NCBI GenBank assembly: GCA_902806565.1
Contig: CADCXA010000059.1
Span: 248,001-312,000 of the forward strand
Direction: 5' to 3'
Length of the DNA: 64,000 nt
Source of the DNA: Hypoxylon rubiginosum
Taxonomy: Eukaryota; Ascomycota; Sordariomycetes; Xylariales; Hypoxylaceae
Part shown: piece by piece, positions 31,754 to 42,753 of the stretch
Layout of the letters: each line of letters starts with the position of its first letter
How positions within the stretch are numbered: the first letter of the stretch is position 1
The notes under the pieces: model-generated
The model's database searches: none
Told to the model about the DNA's origin: nothing
The model's input: the letters and a program-made list of their open reading frames with translations, nothing else
Translations under genes and position numbers: made by a program

Positions 31754-32819
31754 ATGTTCAGTCGACGATTTGAACCGCCGCAAAACAAGAGCTTCTCCAA
31801 GACATCAAAAGTCAATAAATCGAGTTCTTCATTCAGTAAGACTCATGGTGTATCGAAAAGTCGACACGAGCCTCGTCAGCATCGCCGACCGACCACGGCG
31901 GCATCTGCAAATGCACCAACTGACACTGCTCTCTCACCCACTGGGTATGTTTCATCCCATTTATTCATTTCACTTTATTTCATCTCACGTCGCCCTGTAT
32001 TAACCTTTTCGCTTTCGCAGGACCTTGACGCCTTCTATCGTGACTCTAGTCATCGGAAAGGACCAACGCATCTTCGCTGCGCACGAAGACGTTCTCCGCG
32101 CTTCGCCATGGTTCCAACAAGCCTTGTCGAACCAATACATGGATCCGCAGAACAGCAAGCGCATCCATCTTCCCGAAGATGAACCCGAGATCTTCTCATC
32201 CGTCTTGGAATATCTCTACAAGGGGGACTACTATCCTCGCTTGATCCACAATAAGCGTCGCAACTCGTGGGAGATCGAGCAGATTGAAGACGATGGCCAA
32301 GGCTCGAATGAGTCAACAGTCTACCATCACGCTGTCGACGGGGACATCTTAAAGGATACTGTCATTTATTGCACGGCCGACAAGTATGGCCTCGAGGAAC
32401 TCAAGCGAGTCGCCCTGCGTAAACAGGGTCTTCGTAAGTTCACCTATGACTTACTCGAGGCTTCTCTCACCACTCGTCTAACCATGCATCAACAGAGTCT
32501 GGCATTCAGTGCAGCACCATCCTCACATCGGCCCGCTATGCATATGCCCACACGCCCGACACCGACTCGAAGCTGCGAGCGCACTATCTCGCCCTCATCA
32601 TTCGAAGCCGCGGCACCTTCAAGCGGAGCGGCACGATGCAGCTTGAGATGTTTAACGGCGGCACGCAGCTCTTCTTTGATCTATTTGTCGCTTTATGCAA
32701 TCACGTCGATGACATTTCCAGCGCTCAGTAAGTAACGAGCGAAGCCACAATCGTTTCTATACTACAGCACACTAACATGCATCAGAAACACACCTCGCAG
32801 CAATCGTCACTTCTTCTAA
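31754..32819 (+). CDS. BTB/POZ domain protein
   Basis: Four exons: 31754-31944, 32021-32433, 32496-32727 and 32786-32819, 289 residues. Introns of 76, 62 and 58 bp have donors GTATGT, GTAAGT and GTAAGT and TAAC-type branch points. The first 60 residues are basic and Ser/Thr-rich. The BTB fold follows: PSIVTLVIGKDQRIFAAHED, VLRASPWFQQAL, KRIHLPEDEPEIFSSVLEYL and YKGDYYP. After a loop come YCTADKYGLEELKRVAL and, across intron 2, a C-terminal helical part (RYAYAHTPDTDSKLRAHYLA). The last exon adds only NTPRSNRHFF. BTB domains dimerise and often serve as Cullin-3 adaptors (family knowledge). The substrate or partner is unknown. The last intron is needed only for the final 11 residues. Confidence 0.85.
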
Positions 32820-34368
32820 ACTACTCATCCTATCTCATTCATCATCACTCCCTCATCTCATCTTTTTCTTCACCTTTATCCTTTATTACCAATCTACCTC
32901 GGTGGAATCTCATCGTAAACTTAATGATCGACGTCTTCGTTTCTATTTATTACTACCATTTATTCAAAACATCCGGTTCTGTTTGGTTTCGGATATACCA
33001 GCGACAAATACCACATCATCGGCGTTCTCGGCGCTCGCTGGATCCAGGGGTCTTTCGGCGGGTTTCATGATTCTTCATTTCGTTCTGACATCTCTTGTAT
33101 CAATACCATCTCCGGGTGTCCGATTTCGATGGCGGCCGGAGATTGTCTGGTGCTCCTGATCTTCCTTGTTTGCAATGTTATCAATTGGGAGGGTATACCA
33201 GGAAATAAAAAAATATCGTATGGTTGGTGAGTTTATTGTATGACAGAGGCAGGCAACGTCTTTTCTGCGAAGGACCGGGAAGGCAAGCAAACGAGAATAG
33301 AGAGGGCAAGAGGAAAACGGCAACCGTGAAGATTGGAGAGCTACACCCCTGGCGGAATCTCATGAATCTCCCTTGTACTATTACACTTCTCAACTATCGT
33401 TGATGGCGGCTAGGCCAGCCCCAGCTGCGTTTGCGCCCTGGTCTCTTTTATTTCAGAGATACCAGACTAGGGACTCATAGAAGACTAAGCGCAAAAATAA
33501 TGAATAACGTTCTTGTACATATTTAATTCCGCGACTTTCTTGGTGATGCGTCTTGTAGTTTCTTGACGATTTCCCTGATCTCCATCAGAGCCACCAACGT
33601 TCAGCCGTTTGCAATAACCCCTTAAAGGGGGCGCGCCGAGCAAACGGAACCATCCCAGTAAGAAAGATGATGAAAATGAGCCAATGCCAACGAAGAGAAT
33701 AACCTCATCCTCGGTCTTGATTCGTCAATGGCATATCGACTTCGCCTCTAGTCAGCATCTACATTATGTAGCGGACCGACCACACGAAGGGCCGGGGGGG
33801 GGTCCACCACCGCCTCATCCTTTCCAGAACCGGACATCTAAAACATAGACACAGCGGGGATTTTGATATGGTCTTTCATACAGAGAGAGAGAGAGCTAAG
33901 CCGCATGAGGCAGACCCTCGAGTGACACCGATCTGTGTCTTGCCGCCCCACATCCAAGGGATGGATGGATGGATGGATGGATGGAGAGGGAGGGATGTGT
34001 GACTCATATCTCCTCCACACATCCCACCCTTGCGAAATTATGACCATGTAAGCCAACAATCTCGCATGCAATTGCAGATGAGATAAGTGTGTGGGGTGGT
34101 TTTAGGGATGGCGGAATGGCTTCCGTAAGATCTTGTATTAGTCGGTCGGGTGGATGGATGGAAATAGATATATCTTGGATGCTATTCGGCTCTCAGCGAT
34201 CGCGCGTACTAGCATGTATGCCTTGCCTTTAAGATTCGGAGTCGCATTCTAATGCAGTGATGATGGTAGAGAGAATCTTCCAGCATCGACTCCGACAAAA
34301 AGCATACCCAACCCATTGAGTCCTCCGACCACCCCACAACAAGCCAACTACCCAGTTTCAAGTTCCAT
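32820..34368. other. intergenic, 3' flanks of convergent genes
   Basis: Contains the 3' UTR of the BTB gene, a GA-run near 33883 and the GGAT microsatellite at 33961. No gene is supported. A frame at 32902-33159 is the former exon-4 reading in another phase and is rejected. Confidence 0.5.
33960..33985 (+). repeat. ATGG microsatellite
   Basis: Six perfect tandem copies of ATGG, with a similar shorter GGATGGATGG run near 34149. Confidence 0.9.
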
Positions 34369-35441
34369 TCATACGCCACTCATCGATGATCTTATCGAAC
34401 TCGCATCTCCTTGCCCTGCCGCTTCATCAGGAAGATCAAAGTACTCGGGTAGTCTTGAGAAGACAACAGGGCGATAGATCAAATTCTTCACCCTGAGTTT
34501 AAAATCCGCCTCCGTCTCTAATGGGTCGGTACTCTCTCTGAAGAGGAAGACATAAATGATGCGTAGAATCGCACCAATCCCGATCATGGTCGGTATCAGC
34601 TGCCCGGTCGTCTTCAGAGAACCGACGCCCCGGATGCCGTTCCACTTGATGGTAAACTCGATCGCTACCGTGATCACGACGGCCACGTAGAGCTCCGTGA
34701 AACTAACGAGAAGACGAAGCAACTGGAATCGAGAATTGGCCCTGTGTTCAAATCTTGTTAGCATCTTTTTCGCATATCAAAGAGAGCCAAGTGCGGCCAG
34801 CAAACAAACACATACTCGACCTGCAGCCTCCGCGGCGGCCTCGCGGCGAGGTCCTGTATCATCAGGTACCCCGTCGAGCCAATCATGACGAAGCCGAGGA
34901 GCCCGTGGAAGATGTGGAAGCCGAAACTAGTAAGCGGAATCCTGGCGAACAGGAACCCGTAGCCGTACGCGCACCGACCTGCCTCCTCGAAGACGGGGAC
35001 GCGCAGGAGCCAGAACCACAGCATGAAGAGCAGCTCGGCGACTACGAGGGCCGACCAGAGAAAACCAAAAGTCTTGTGCCGGGGCGCCACGGTCGAGTAG
35101 ATCGGCAGGGAGCAGCAGGGTCCGCTACCGTCGCCGCCGCCGCCGCCATTCCGCGCCAGGAGCCGCAACCCGGCTTTCGGGACCACGTACAGCGCGGACC
35201 CGAAGAGGAACATCTGTACGACGTAGGCCTCGGGCACGGACAGCTCCTGCCGCAGGGCGATGAGGGAGAGGAGGGTGGAGGCGAGGAAGACGGCGTTCGT
35301 GTGGCGGAGCGTGCGGACCTCGCCCGGCGCGATCCAGGACGCGAGGATGGCGCCGTACCACTGGAAGTAGAAGCCTAGCCTCATGCCGAGGCCGTATACG
35401 TCGGGGTTGCCGTCGAATCCGCATGCGGCGGTGGTCTCCAT
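34369..35441 (-). CDS. polytopic integral membrane protein
   Basis: Two exons: 35441-34816 and 34741-34369, 332 residues. The 74-bp intron has GTATGT, a GCTAAC branch point and CACAG. The N-terminus CGFDGNPDVYGLGMRLGFYF is typical of a fungal family of uncharacterised membrane proteins, and is followed by about seven hydrophobic segments: AILASWIAP, FLASTLLSLIAL, VVQMFLFGSALYVV, FLWSALVVAELLFMLWFWLL, GFHIFHGLLGFVMIG, FTELYVAVVITVAIEFTI and LIPTMIGIGAILRIIYVFLF. The loop with a poly-Gly run (35125-35150) is GC-rich. The C-terminus is cytosolic-looking and Ser/Asp-rich. A start pattern shared with the gene at 6855-9113 (NPDV-x-GLG) suggests two members of one family in the window. No transport substrate can be inferred. 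Confidence 0.8.
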
Positions 35442-36593
35442 TTTAGGGTAGGTAGGGGTAGGGTACTGTGGTTAGGGGCAGGTGGTAGGGGGTAGGGGGT
35501 AGCTGTTCTGTTGGTGGCAATTGAACACACAAATTTAAATGTTAAATAAATGCCACGGGCTCATAGGGGTTCTGATTGTGGCAACCTGAGTTGCCGAAAA
35601 TGGTGCTCGCAAACGTGAATAGCGACCGTGACAAAGATAGACACGCGTGGGTTTAGGGTGGTTTCGTAAGTAGTAAGCCGGTATGAAATTGCTATTATTC
35701 ACATATACCTATAGTAGAAAACTATGACATAGATGTTGTAGGTGTATAATTTGATATCCTGCGTGGACATTACCCCTTCAGCCCAGGCTGTTTGCTAAGG
35801 ACCGTTGCTAGGACCCCATTACGGCAGACTTAACCTCCTATCTACCCTGCCAGCCATGTCAGAGTACAGATGGAAAACGGATCTGTAGACACCATCAACC
35901 TCTCCACTTAGCTATATCAACATGGGTAAATTAATACTAGTCTTACGAACCTTCCATCCCATGTCAATACCAACTGCGTATCTTGCGTAGCACATATTAA
36001 ATAGTCCGAACGAACCGAGATCCGCCGCCGGGTTCCTGAACCATTAGAACTCTATAAAATATCTCCGTCTAGGAAGCCTCCCGCATTACGCACTTCTTCA
36101 CGTCGAGTATAGTTAACAGAGAGAGAGAGGGGGGGGGGAGGGCCATGGCAAAGCTGTCAACCCCTCGATAGACGAGAGTCTCTCGACTACCTCGATAACT
36201 ACCTCATAAACTACCTCCCAAGATTGTGTAACAACATGGAGCGTCACAGTACGCAAAGCATCAAAATGACGATGTATAACTCAACTGTTTCCTATTCGTG
36301 CTATGAGAAGCCAAAATGAGGTTGCATTGCGGGATCTAACGCACAGTTGATCAAAGCTGATCCCACGGCCATCTCTTCCCCACACCCCCTTAATAGTCAG
36401 CCGCATCCCTTATGCAAGGCAACCCTTTGATATTGCTTATTGCTCATACCTACTGGTCTAACCATGTACTTTGGTCCTATCTGACACGTACTTGAGTGCC
36501 GCCTGCTTGCCGCCTCGCGTGTGACCCGATAGTAGTCATGTATCGGCTTTTCACCCAAGACCCACCCACCCATCGTCTATCTGGTCCACTGAC
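35442..36593. other. intergenic, upstream of membrane-protein gene
   Basis: About 1.15 kb without gene. It has T/G-rich GTAGGGGTAGGG repeats right before the start of the membrane gene (35446-35510) and a GA/G run at 36118-36142. Confidence 0.5.
36118..36142 (+). repeat. GA/poly-G simple repeat
   Basis: About six GA dinucleotides followed by a run of Gs and GAGGG. Confidence 0.85.
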
Positions 36594-38402
36594 TCAGACC
36601 TTCGTACCTGGAAACGCACCCGTCTTGCTCAATACGACGATGCCGGCTTCGTGAGCGATGTATCCCTTCATCAAGTTCTGTTATAGGTTCACACCGTTAG
36701 TGAGTCATACTCCAGACGACATTGATGTGCCGCCAATAAGGTGAAAATGTGTCTTGGCATACAAGTGCCTCGAAACACGCTCCCGCGACCTTCGTCTAGT
36801 GCTAGACCGACGCCATGGGGTAAGGCTCTAAGAAAAGGGGGGGAATAAAACAACATACCTTGTAGATCATGTTGGCTATGAGGCACTCAACCTCGTCTGT
36901 GTCAATTTCTTCTCCGCTGCTAATCTTTATTGCTGCTGCAAATTCTGTCACCGGGATTCTCGAGCGACGAGCGGGTGTTGCGCCATCTTTCGCCTCCCCG
37001 AAATCCCCTGCGATGAATACCTTTCGTAGCAGGTTCCTCAACGCGATGTCGCGCCCGCGTTCCAGGGTAAGGTAGATACGTCTCTTAATGAAGTCGGCCT
37101 CGCCCTCTCGCAGCGCAATATCGAACGCGCGGAGATCTGCTTTCTTGATGGCTGCGCTCAATGGTAAGAAGAGTTGTTGCAGGCGTGGAAATGGGCGCAA
37201 TAGTTCGGAACTAGGTAAAGTGTGGGTCGTGAGGAGGTGGCACGGAATGAGGTAGGTGAGTATGAGTCTGCACAGCCGTAAGCATACGAGGCAAATGCAT
37301 TATAGAAACGGGGAACTGACTCGAGGTTATGTTTGGCGTCTTTGTGGCACATCTGCCAAGCCGCAGTTAGGTGTTGCTCGGCCTAAGCCGCGTTAGTACA
37401 CTATGGCAAACACGAAAGGGGACGCTGGAGCATTCATACTACCACATAGTTCTCGTCAAGGAACGCCAGGACTCCTTCATAGTACTTGAAGGTAACCTGC
37501 TGGGATTTGGGGAACCTGTCAATTGTCGGCATGTCTCCTCGACCTGCCGAGACCACTCTCAGGACATTCTTGGATAGCGTAGTCGAGTTTAACCTGAAGT
37601 GAGTCTTGAATAAGAGGTTGATGGCATAATAGATACCCCACTTGCGTGACTCTTCCAGCGGTGCCCTAGCGGTATATTAGTAAGAGTATCATGAGAAAGG
37701 AGAGGTGAGGGTGAGTACCTGTCATTGAAACACGTTTGAAAGACTCTGTTGAGATGTCTCGCGCAATCCTCAAGTAGCCTATTCTCCTCTTGCTCCGGGT
37801 CAAAGTCATCTTGCATGATAGTCATGTCGGTATCTTCGGTACCTCCGGTACGCCTTCTCTCCTCGTCTCCCTGTATCGCGAACAATCTCAGATACTTACC
37901 AGCGACATATAGACACGGTATGGTCCAGTTCTCAAATTCATGGTTAGTGTAACCACGTATGACTAGCGATGTCAGGTCTCTCCATGCTTCGTATACCGTC
38001 GTCCACGATGAACTAGATGCCTTGTACCAGTTAGTAAGAAAAAGCTATAGGAAGCTGGGGCCATGACGAGAACGCCAGCTTGACCAGCTTGATTAAGAAC
38101 AAAGAGCATACCTTCGCATCACTTCGTAAGCCCTCAACTGCTAGGATCTCCCCCACAGCCTTCCAATAAGAAAGGTAGATCTCGACCCAGCCGGCCGTCT
38201 CCTTTTGCGACATCCTAGGACGCGAGGGATCGGAGTAGAAGAGGAAATCGAGGTCGGCTGTAACATCTCGAACGTTGCCACGACCCCAAAGAGCTTGAAG
38301 CTTAGCTGCGTTTGCCTGGACATCGGGGTGAAGGGTTTCGGCAAGGCGATCACCCTTAATCTCGACAAATGCCGTTCTGAATTCATGAATGAGGGCATCC
38401 AT
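36594..38402 (-). CDS. CSN12: CSN12/Thp1-like PCI-domain protein
   Basis: Six exons: 38402-38112, 38020-37719, 37665-37443, 37382-37321, 37267-36859 and 36677-36594, 456 residues. Introns are 91, 53, 60, 53 and 181 bp. The last is long but has a CACTAACG branch point and CAG. The order of blocks matches CSN12 (COP9-signalosome associated) and Thp1/PCID2 proteins: [117 protein letters not shown], then [46 protein letters not shown] and [12 protein letters not shown]. The last blocks are the PCI winged-helix. Length is normal. The protein is nuclear and probably works in mRNA export/TREX-2-like complexes or the COP9 signalosome (family knowledge). Homology is clear, but which of the two complexes it serves cannot be told from sequence. 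Confidence 0.88.
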
Positions 38403-38993
38403 GGCGTAGGAATCGAGGTTTGTACCTAGGCAAGTCGATAGTAACCGTGATGCTCAAGAGTTTCAATGATGAAGACCGGAAGGATTATGAAGAAGACAGT
38501 CATGCATTATATATACGTATTTCAAGACTTGTCATCTTCGCACTACTAAGAAGGTCGTCAAACGTTCCTGTTCATCCACGTTTGGTACCTGAAGCGTTCG
38601 GCTTTCAGCATTCTTTGAATGATGCTAAGTTTCGCTCTGATTGGCCCAAATCCAGATGAGTGGAAATCAACAGCTGTGGCCCACCTTTCCTGTTTGGTCA
38701 TCTATTTAACAGCCACACAGCCACACATAAGCATTGACAATTGACACCGCACTGCCACGTCGGCCAAATCGGACTTGCTCGGGTAAAGCCACAACGCACT
38801 AGGGCGGGAAACCCTTAGCACCATTAATTTTTGCGAAAAGTTTCCTGGTAAGCGAATTCAACCTCCAACACTAGAGACCCGGACTTTTTCCTACTACCAA
38901 ACCCCATCACGACCACCACACACCAAGTCACAGTAAGTTGCGCAATCGCACTCGACATCTTCGTGTATTGATTACTGACATTTTTTTTTCAAG
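38403..38993. other. divergent promoter region CSN12/RPL20
   Basis: About 590 bp between the starts of a minus-strand and a plus-strand gene, so it holds both promoters. A T9 run and TTTC lie just before the RPL20 ATG. No further gene. Confidence 0.6.
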
Positions 38994-40077
38994 ATGGGTA
39001 AGCATTTAATTCTATTGTCTCCTGTATCCCGGCGCTCAGCACAATCAACGGAAATGGACCACGAAGCGGGCGACCGGCGACCTATCGAAAACACAACATT
39101 ATTACCATCTAGGTACCGATTTAAAATTCACCAAGTCGACTTCGCACCTCGATCTCGCGGCATCGTATCTTCGAGCAAAATATAGGCACGGCGTGGAAAT
39201 TTACTTGAGAGTTTGGAAACACGAGAGTATCGACAATTCAATCTATACGTCAACAATATCTCAAAATTTTCGTCACGCGTGGGGGGAACGTAGCAATCGA
39301 ACCGACGCCTCGACAGTCCACATTCGACCACATTCGACCATATCCGACCGCCCCAGACGTCCAGCCGAATTCAATTGCTTCAGATTTATTTACGTGGGAA
39401 AAAAGTAGTACTAACAATGTTGGTATCAGGTCGTCTTCAGGAATACCAGGTCATTGGCCGCCATCTGCCTTCCGAGGCCAACCCTACCCCCAAGCTCTAC
39501 CGCATGCGCATCTTCGCTCCCAATGAGGTTGTCGCCAAGTCCCGTTTCTGGTACTTCTTGACCAAGCTCAAGAAGGTCAAGAAGGCCAACGGCGAGATCG
39601 TCAGCCTGAACAACGTACGTTTTGCTTGATAGTCCATAACTACATTAAGGGAGCATTCAGTGTTAACACGCCACATAGATCGCCGAAAAGAACCCCCTCC
39701 GTGTCAAGAACTTCGGCATCTGGATCCGATACGACTCCCGATCCGGTACTCACAACATGTACAAGGAGTACCGAGAGATGTCCCGAACGGACGCCGTCGA
39801 GGCTCTCTACCAGGACATGTCCGCCCGTCACCGTGCTCGATTCCGGTCCATCCACGTACGATGCTTGCCTCCTTGCACTCAAACATAGGAATCGCGAAAT
39901 GACTAACAGAGTACACAGATCCTCCGCGTTGTTGAGATAGAGAAGTCAGACGACGTTAAGAGACCCTACATCAAGCAACTTATCACCAAGGGCCTGACCT
40001 TCCCCCTACCCCACCGTGTCCCCAAGATCAGCAACAAGAAGGTGTTCAGCGCCACCCGACCTTCCACTTTCGCATAA
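38994..40077 (+). CDS. RPL20: 60S ribosomal protein L20 (eL20)
   Basis: Four exons: 38994-38997, 39430-39614, 39679-39855 and 39919-40077, 174 residues, the usual eL20 length. Exon 1 is only ATGG, so a 432-bp intron interrupts codon 2; introns 2 and 3 are 64 and 63 bp. The protein reads [134 protein letters not shown] and PKISNKKVF. It is a structural component of the large ribosomal subunit in the cytosol. Early long introns are common in fungal ribosomal-protein genes and may hold regulatory sequence. It runs convergent to the Zn2Cys6 gene, 195 bp apart. Conserved along its whole length. Confidence 0.97.
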
Positions 40078-40272
40078 GGGTATTTCATGTTGCCATCAGG
40101 GGTTTGGGAATCGGTTTGCCGGTGTTCATTACGGAATTGCGGAAAACATCATTAGCATACGGGTGCTCGTTAGATAGAGCCACGAATGCCATACCACAAA
40201 TGAACAAAACGTTTCTTGTTCTTGTCTAATTTTACATGTTGTATAAGAGTCGAGATGCTATGTGACATTTGA

Positions 40273-42753
40273 CTAGAGATCCCCTTCGCTAGATCCTGAC
40301 CCCTGCTGCTGCCCTTCCGCTTGTGCTTCGTTCACGAAGTCGTCCCAAGCGCTCCATTCCATCGGATTCGGACCACTCGGGCCACCCGAGCCAGCGCCCA
40401 AATCCAAGAATTGTATGTCGAAGTTGAGATCTGCCCAACCCCACATCGACTGGCTTAATGCGTAAGGCGACGTGCTGAGCGTATCCAGGTCTGGCGGCAT
40501 GCTGGGCTCCCTCGCACTGCTGATATCCATCTGATATGCACCCTGTGGCTCTGCGGTCGTAGTCGTAATCGTAGTCGTAGTATTATCGCCTCCCTCCGGT
40601 GGTCTGTCGTCTAGGTCTGTCCTAACAAATATCGTACCGGAATCTGCTTCGTCTCCTTGCTCGACTTCCATAGCCGTCGTCGTCGTCGTATTCCCCGTGG
40701 TAGCGTCGGTAGTAGCAGGAGCAGCAGCAGCCAACCTGGCGGCCTTGGCCTTCTTATAAAGCTTGCGGAGCGGCCGCCAGAGGGCGCCGCTCTTAGTATC
40801 GGCGATGACCTCGCTCCAGGCGGGGAAGCCGTCGTCGATGATGCGCCAGGCGCGGTCGGCCAGGTCGCCGCGCGTCAGCGCGCAGAGCTCCGCGAGCGCC
40901 ACGGCGAGCGGGTGCCACTGCACGTACGTCTCGGCCCACCACCGGAACCGGTCCCCGTACGGGCCCGTACGCAGGTACTCGTTCAGCTCCACGATCGAGA
41001 TGGCCGTCCGCAGCGTCGCCTCCGTCGGGAACATCCCGCTCACCTGCTCCCGCGACGCGGGGCGCGGGCGCCGCCGCGGGTGTAGGGGGTACTGCATGAT
41101 GAGCCACAGCTTGAGGATTATCAGGCGCACGGCGACAGAGGCTAGGTACGAGGGCGCGTGCGACGGGTCCGCGGTCGCGACGAACTGCGCCTCGAGGCTC
41201 TGCGCGTGCCGCACCGTGTCCTCGACGCTGCGCGGCGGGGGCGCCAGCGCGCACGCCTCGCCGGCGCTGCTGCCGCCCACGAAGCCAGCGGCGCCCTGGT
41301 GGGCGTGCTCGACGTATAAGAAAATGCCGGAGCTGCGGGCCGTGCACAGGCTGAAAGTGACGTCGGTAGGCCCCTGCCTCTCCACAAGCGGCCCCGGGGT
41401 ATCGGGGCCGAAGTCGGCGTCGTTGAGGTTGAGGGGTAGGTGGGTGTCGTAGCTGTCGCGGGCGACGATCGTAGTCGTGCCGCGGTCCTCGGACGCGCGG
41501 ATGTCGAGCACGATGAGCTGCCACCACAGACGCCGCCGCAGCTCCGTCTCGTAGGGGGAGCGGCCGGCGCTCCCGGCCTCGCGGTGCAGGTGCAGGGCCT
41601 GCGCTAAGCGCACGGGCAGCGAGAGCAGCGCCCACGAGGCCCGCGACCCGCGGGTGCTGCGCACGCAGGCGACGTATAAGGTGAGGGCCTGCAGGGTCTC
41701 GAGGCGCGCGCTGCCGAGGTAGTCGGCGCGCACGAGCAGGTGCTCGACGGCGGCGGCGAACGACCGGGTCAGGTCCTCGCGCCGCCGTTGGAGGTTGACC
41801 AAGCACGCGTCGTCGGAGAGGCTGGCGACGGCGGCGTGGTAGATGGAGAAGACGAGGGCCTCCAGTTCCGGACTTAGCTGCGGCCTTAACTCCGGCGTCG
41901 GGGCATCGGCGAGCGCGCGCAGCGTGGCCTCGACGGTCGGGCGGTGCAGGATCTTGAGGATCATGTCGACGTTGGTGAAGAAGGTCTGCGTCAGGTAGCG
42001 GATGTGGTCCGGGGGCGGGTGCTCGACGGCGTCGTCGTACGACAGGCGGGACGAGCCGCTGCCCAGGAGCATGCCCGGGGAGAAGGCCGACGTGGCGCTG
42101 GGGCTCGTGCGGTCGTTCGCCGCCGAGTCCGGCGTCGCCTCCTGGAGCGGTTGGTCCTCTTCGTCCGAGTCCGTGGACTGCTCTAGAGTCTGCCTCAGCC
42201 CTTCGACCTCGCAGCAGAGGCTCGACCAGAACTCTCCGCTCAGGTACCGCGAGGCCTTGCTCTCCTGCAGCGGTTTCTGCCAGTCGTTCTGCTGCTGCGT
42301 CGAGCCGTCGACGGCACGGGGAGTTTGCCCCGGCGACTCTGGCTCTTCTACGAGAGGACCGGCGTTCATACTCGAGGCTATCAGATTCGGCGGTAGGGCA
42401 CTACTACCAGTACCACTACTCCTCGAAGCGCCCGCCGTTGCCGCTGGGTTTCCTCCTCCCCCTCCCCTTCCTTTTCCTTTCCCCTGTGCCAGGTCGCTGA
42501 GGCCGACCTCGCCGACGATGGACTCGAGGCGGCTAAGTCGCTGCAGCAGCTCCGAGTTCTTGTTCCGGCGCGGCTTGCGTATGCGCTTGCGCGTAGGGAA
42601 CACGCACTCAGTGCCGGTGCGCAGGCAGTGGTGGCACGGGTACTCCCGGCTGCATTTCAGCTTCCTGGCCCGGCAGTTGGTGCAGCTGAGTGGTTTCACC
42701 TGGGACTGGGACGGCGGTTGTGCCTGTCTCGCTGCTGTTGACTGTTGGTCCAT
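40273..42753 (-). CDS. Zn2Cys6 fungal transcription factor
   Basis: One exon, 826 residues from ATG 42753. The Zn2Cys6 binuclear cluster lies near residues 24-51: LSCTNCRARKLKCSREYPCH, then HCLRTGTECVFP, with six Cys in standard spacing. A basic linker (RKRIRKPRRNK) and a short coiled-coil (LLQRLSRLESIVGE) for dimerisation follow. The middle region carries the fungal-specific TF domain: HIRYLTQTFFTNVDMILKIL, HRPTV, LEALVFSIYHAAVASLSDD, LETLQALTLYVACVRSTRGS, LPVRLAQALHLHREAG and ETELRRRLWWQLIVLD. The C-terminal 200 residues are low-complexity (Thr runs, Gln/Gly/Ser) and probably activating. GC content is higher than in its neighbours, about 41000-42100. No target genes can be inferred; no cluster of biosynthetic genes surrounds it. 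Confidence 0.93.
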   Translation of the reverse strand: MDQQSTAARQAQPPSQSQVKPLSCTNCRARKLKCSREYPCHHCLRTGTECVFPTRKRIRKPRRNKNSELLQRLSRLESIVGEVGLSDLAQGKGKGRGGGGGNPAATAGASRSSGTGSSALPPNLIASSMNAGPLVEEPESPGQTPRAVDGSTQQQNDWQKPLQESKASRYLSGEFWSSLCCEVEGLRQTLEQSTDSDEEDQPLQEATPDSAANDRTSPSATSAFSPGMLLGSGSSRLSYDDAVEHPPPDHIRYLTQTFFTNVDMILKILHRPTVEATLRALADAPTPELRPQLSPELEALVFSIYHAAVASLSDDACLVNLQRRREDLTRSFAAAVEHLLVRADYLGSARLETLQALTLYVACVRSTRGSRASWALLSLPVRLAQALHLHREAGSAGRSPYETELRRRLWWQLIVLDIRASEDRGTTTIVARDSYDTHLPLNLNDADFGPDTPGPLVERQGPTDVTFSLCTARSSGIFLYVEHAHQGAAGFVGGSSAGEACALAPPPRSVEDTVRHAQSLEAQFVATADPSHAPSYLASVAVRLIILKLWLIMQYPLHPRRRPRPASREQVSGMFPTEATLRTAISIVELNEYLRTGPYGDRFRWWAETYVQWHPLAVALAELCALTRGDLADRAWRIIDDGFPAWSEVIADTKSGALWRPLRKLYKKAKAARLAAAAPATTDATTGNTTTTTAMEVEQGDEADSGTIFVRTDLDDRPPEGGDNTTTTITTTTAEPQGAYQMDISSAREPSMPPDLDTLSTSPYALSQSMWGWADLNFDIQFLDLGAGSGGPSGPNPMEWSAWDDFVNEAQAEGQQQGSGSSEGDL

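Noticed and set aside
32902..33159. 85-codon frame after the BTB gene as a continuation
   Set aside because: The spliced BTB frame reaches TAA at 32819 in another phase.
34755..35378. 207-codon plus frame
   Set aside because: Antisense shadow of the membrane-protein gene; Glu/Arg/Pro-rich without motif.
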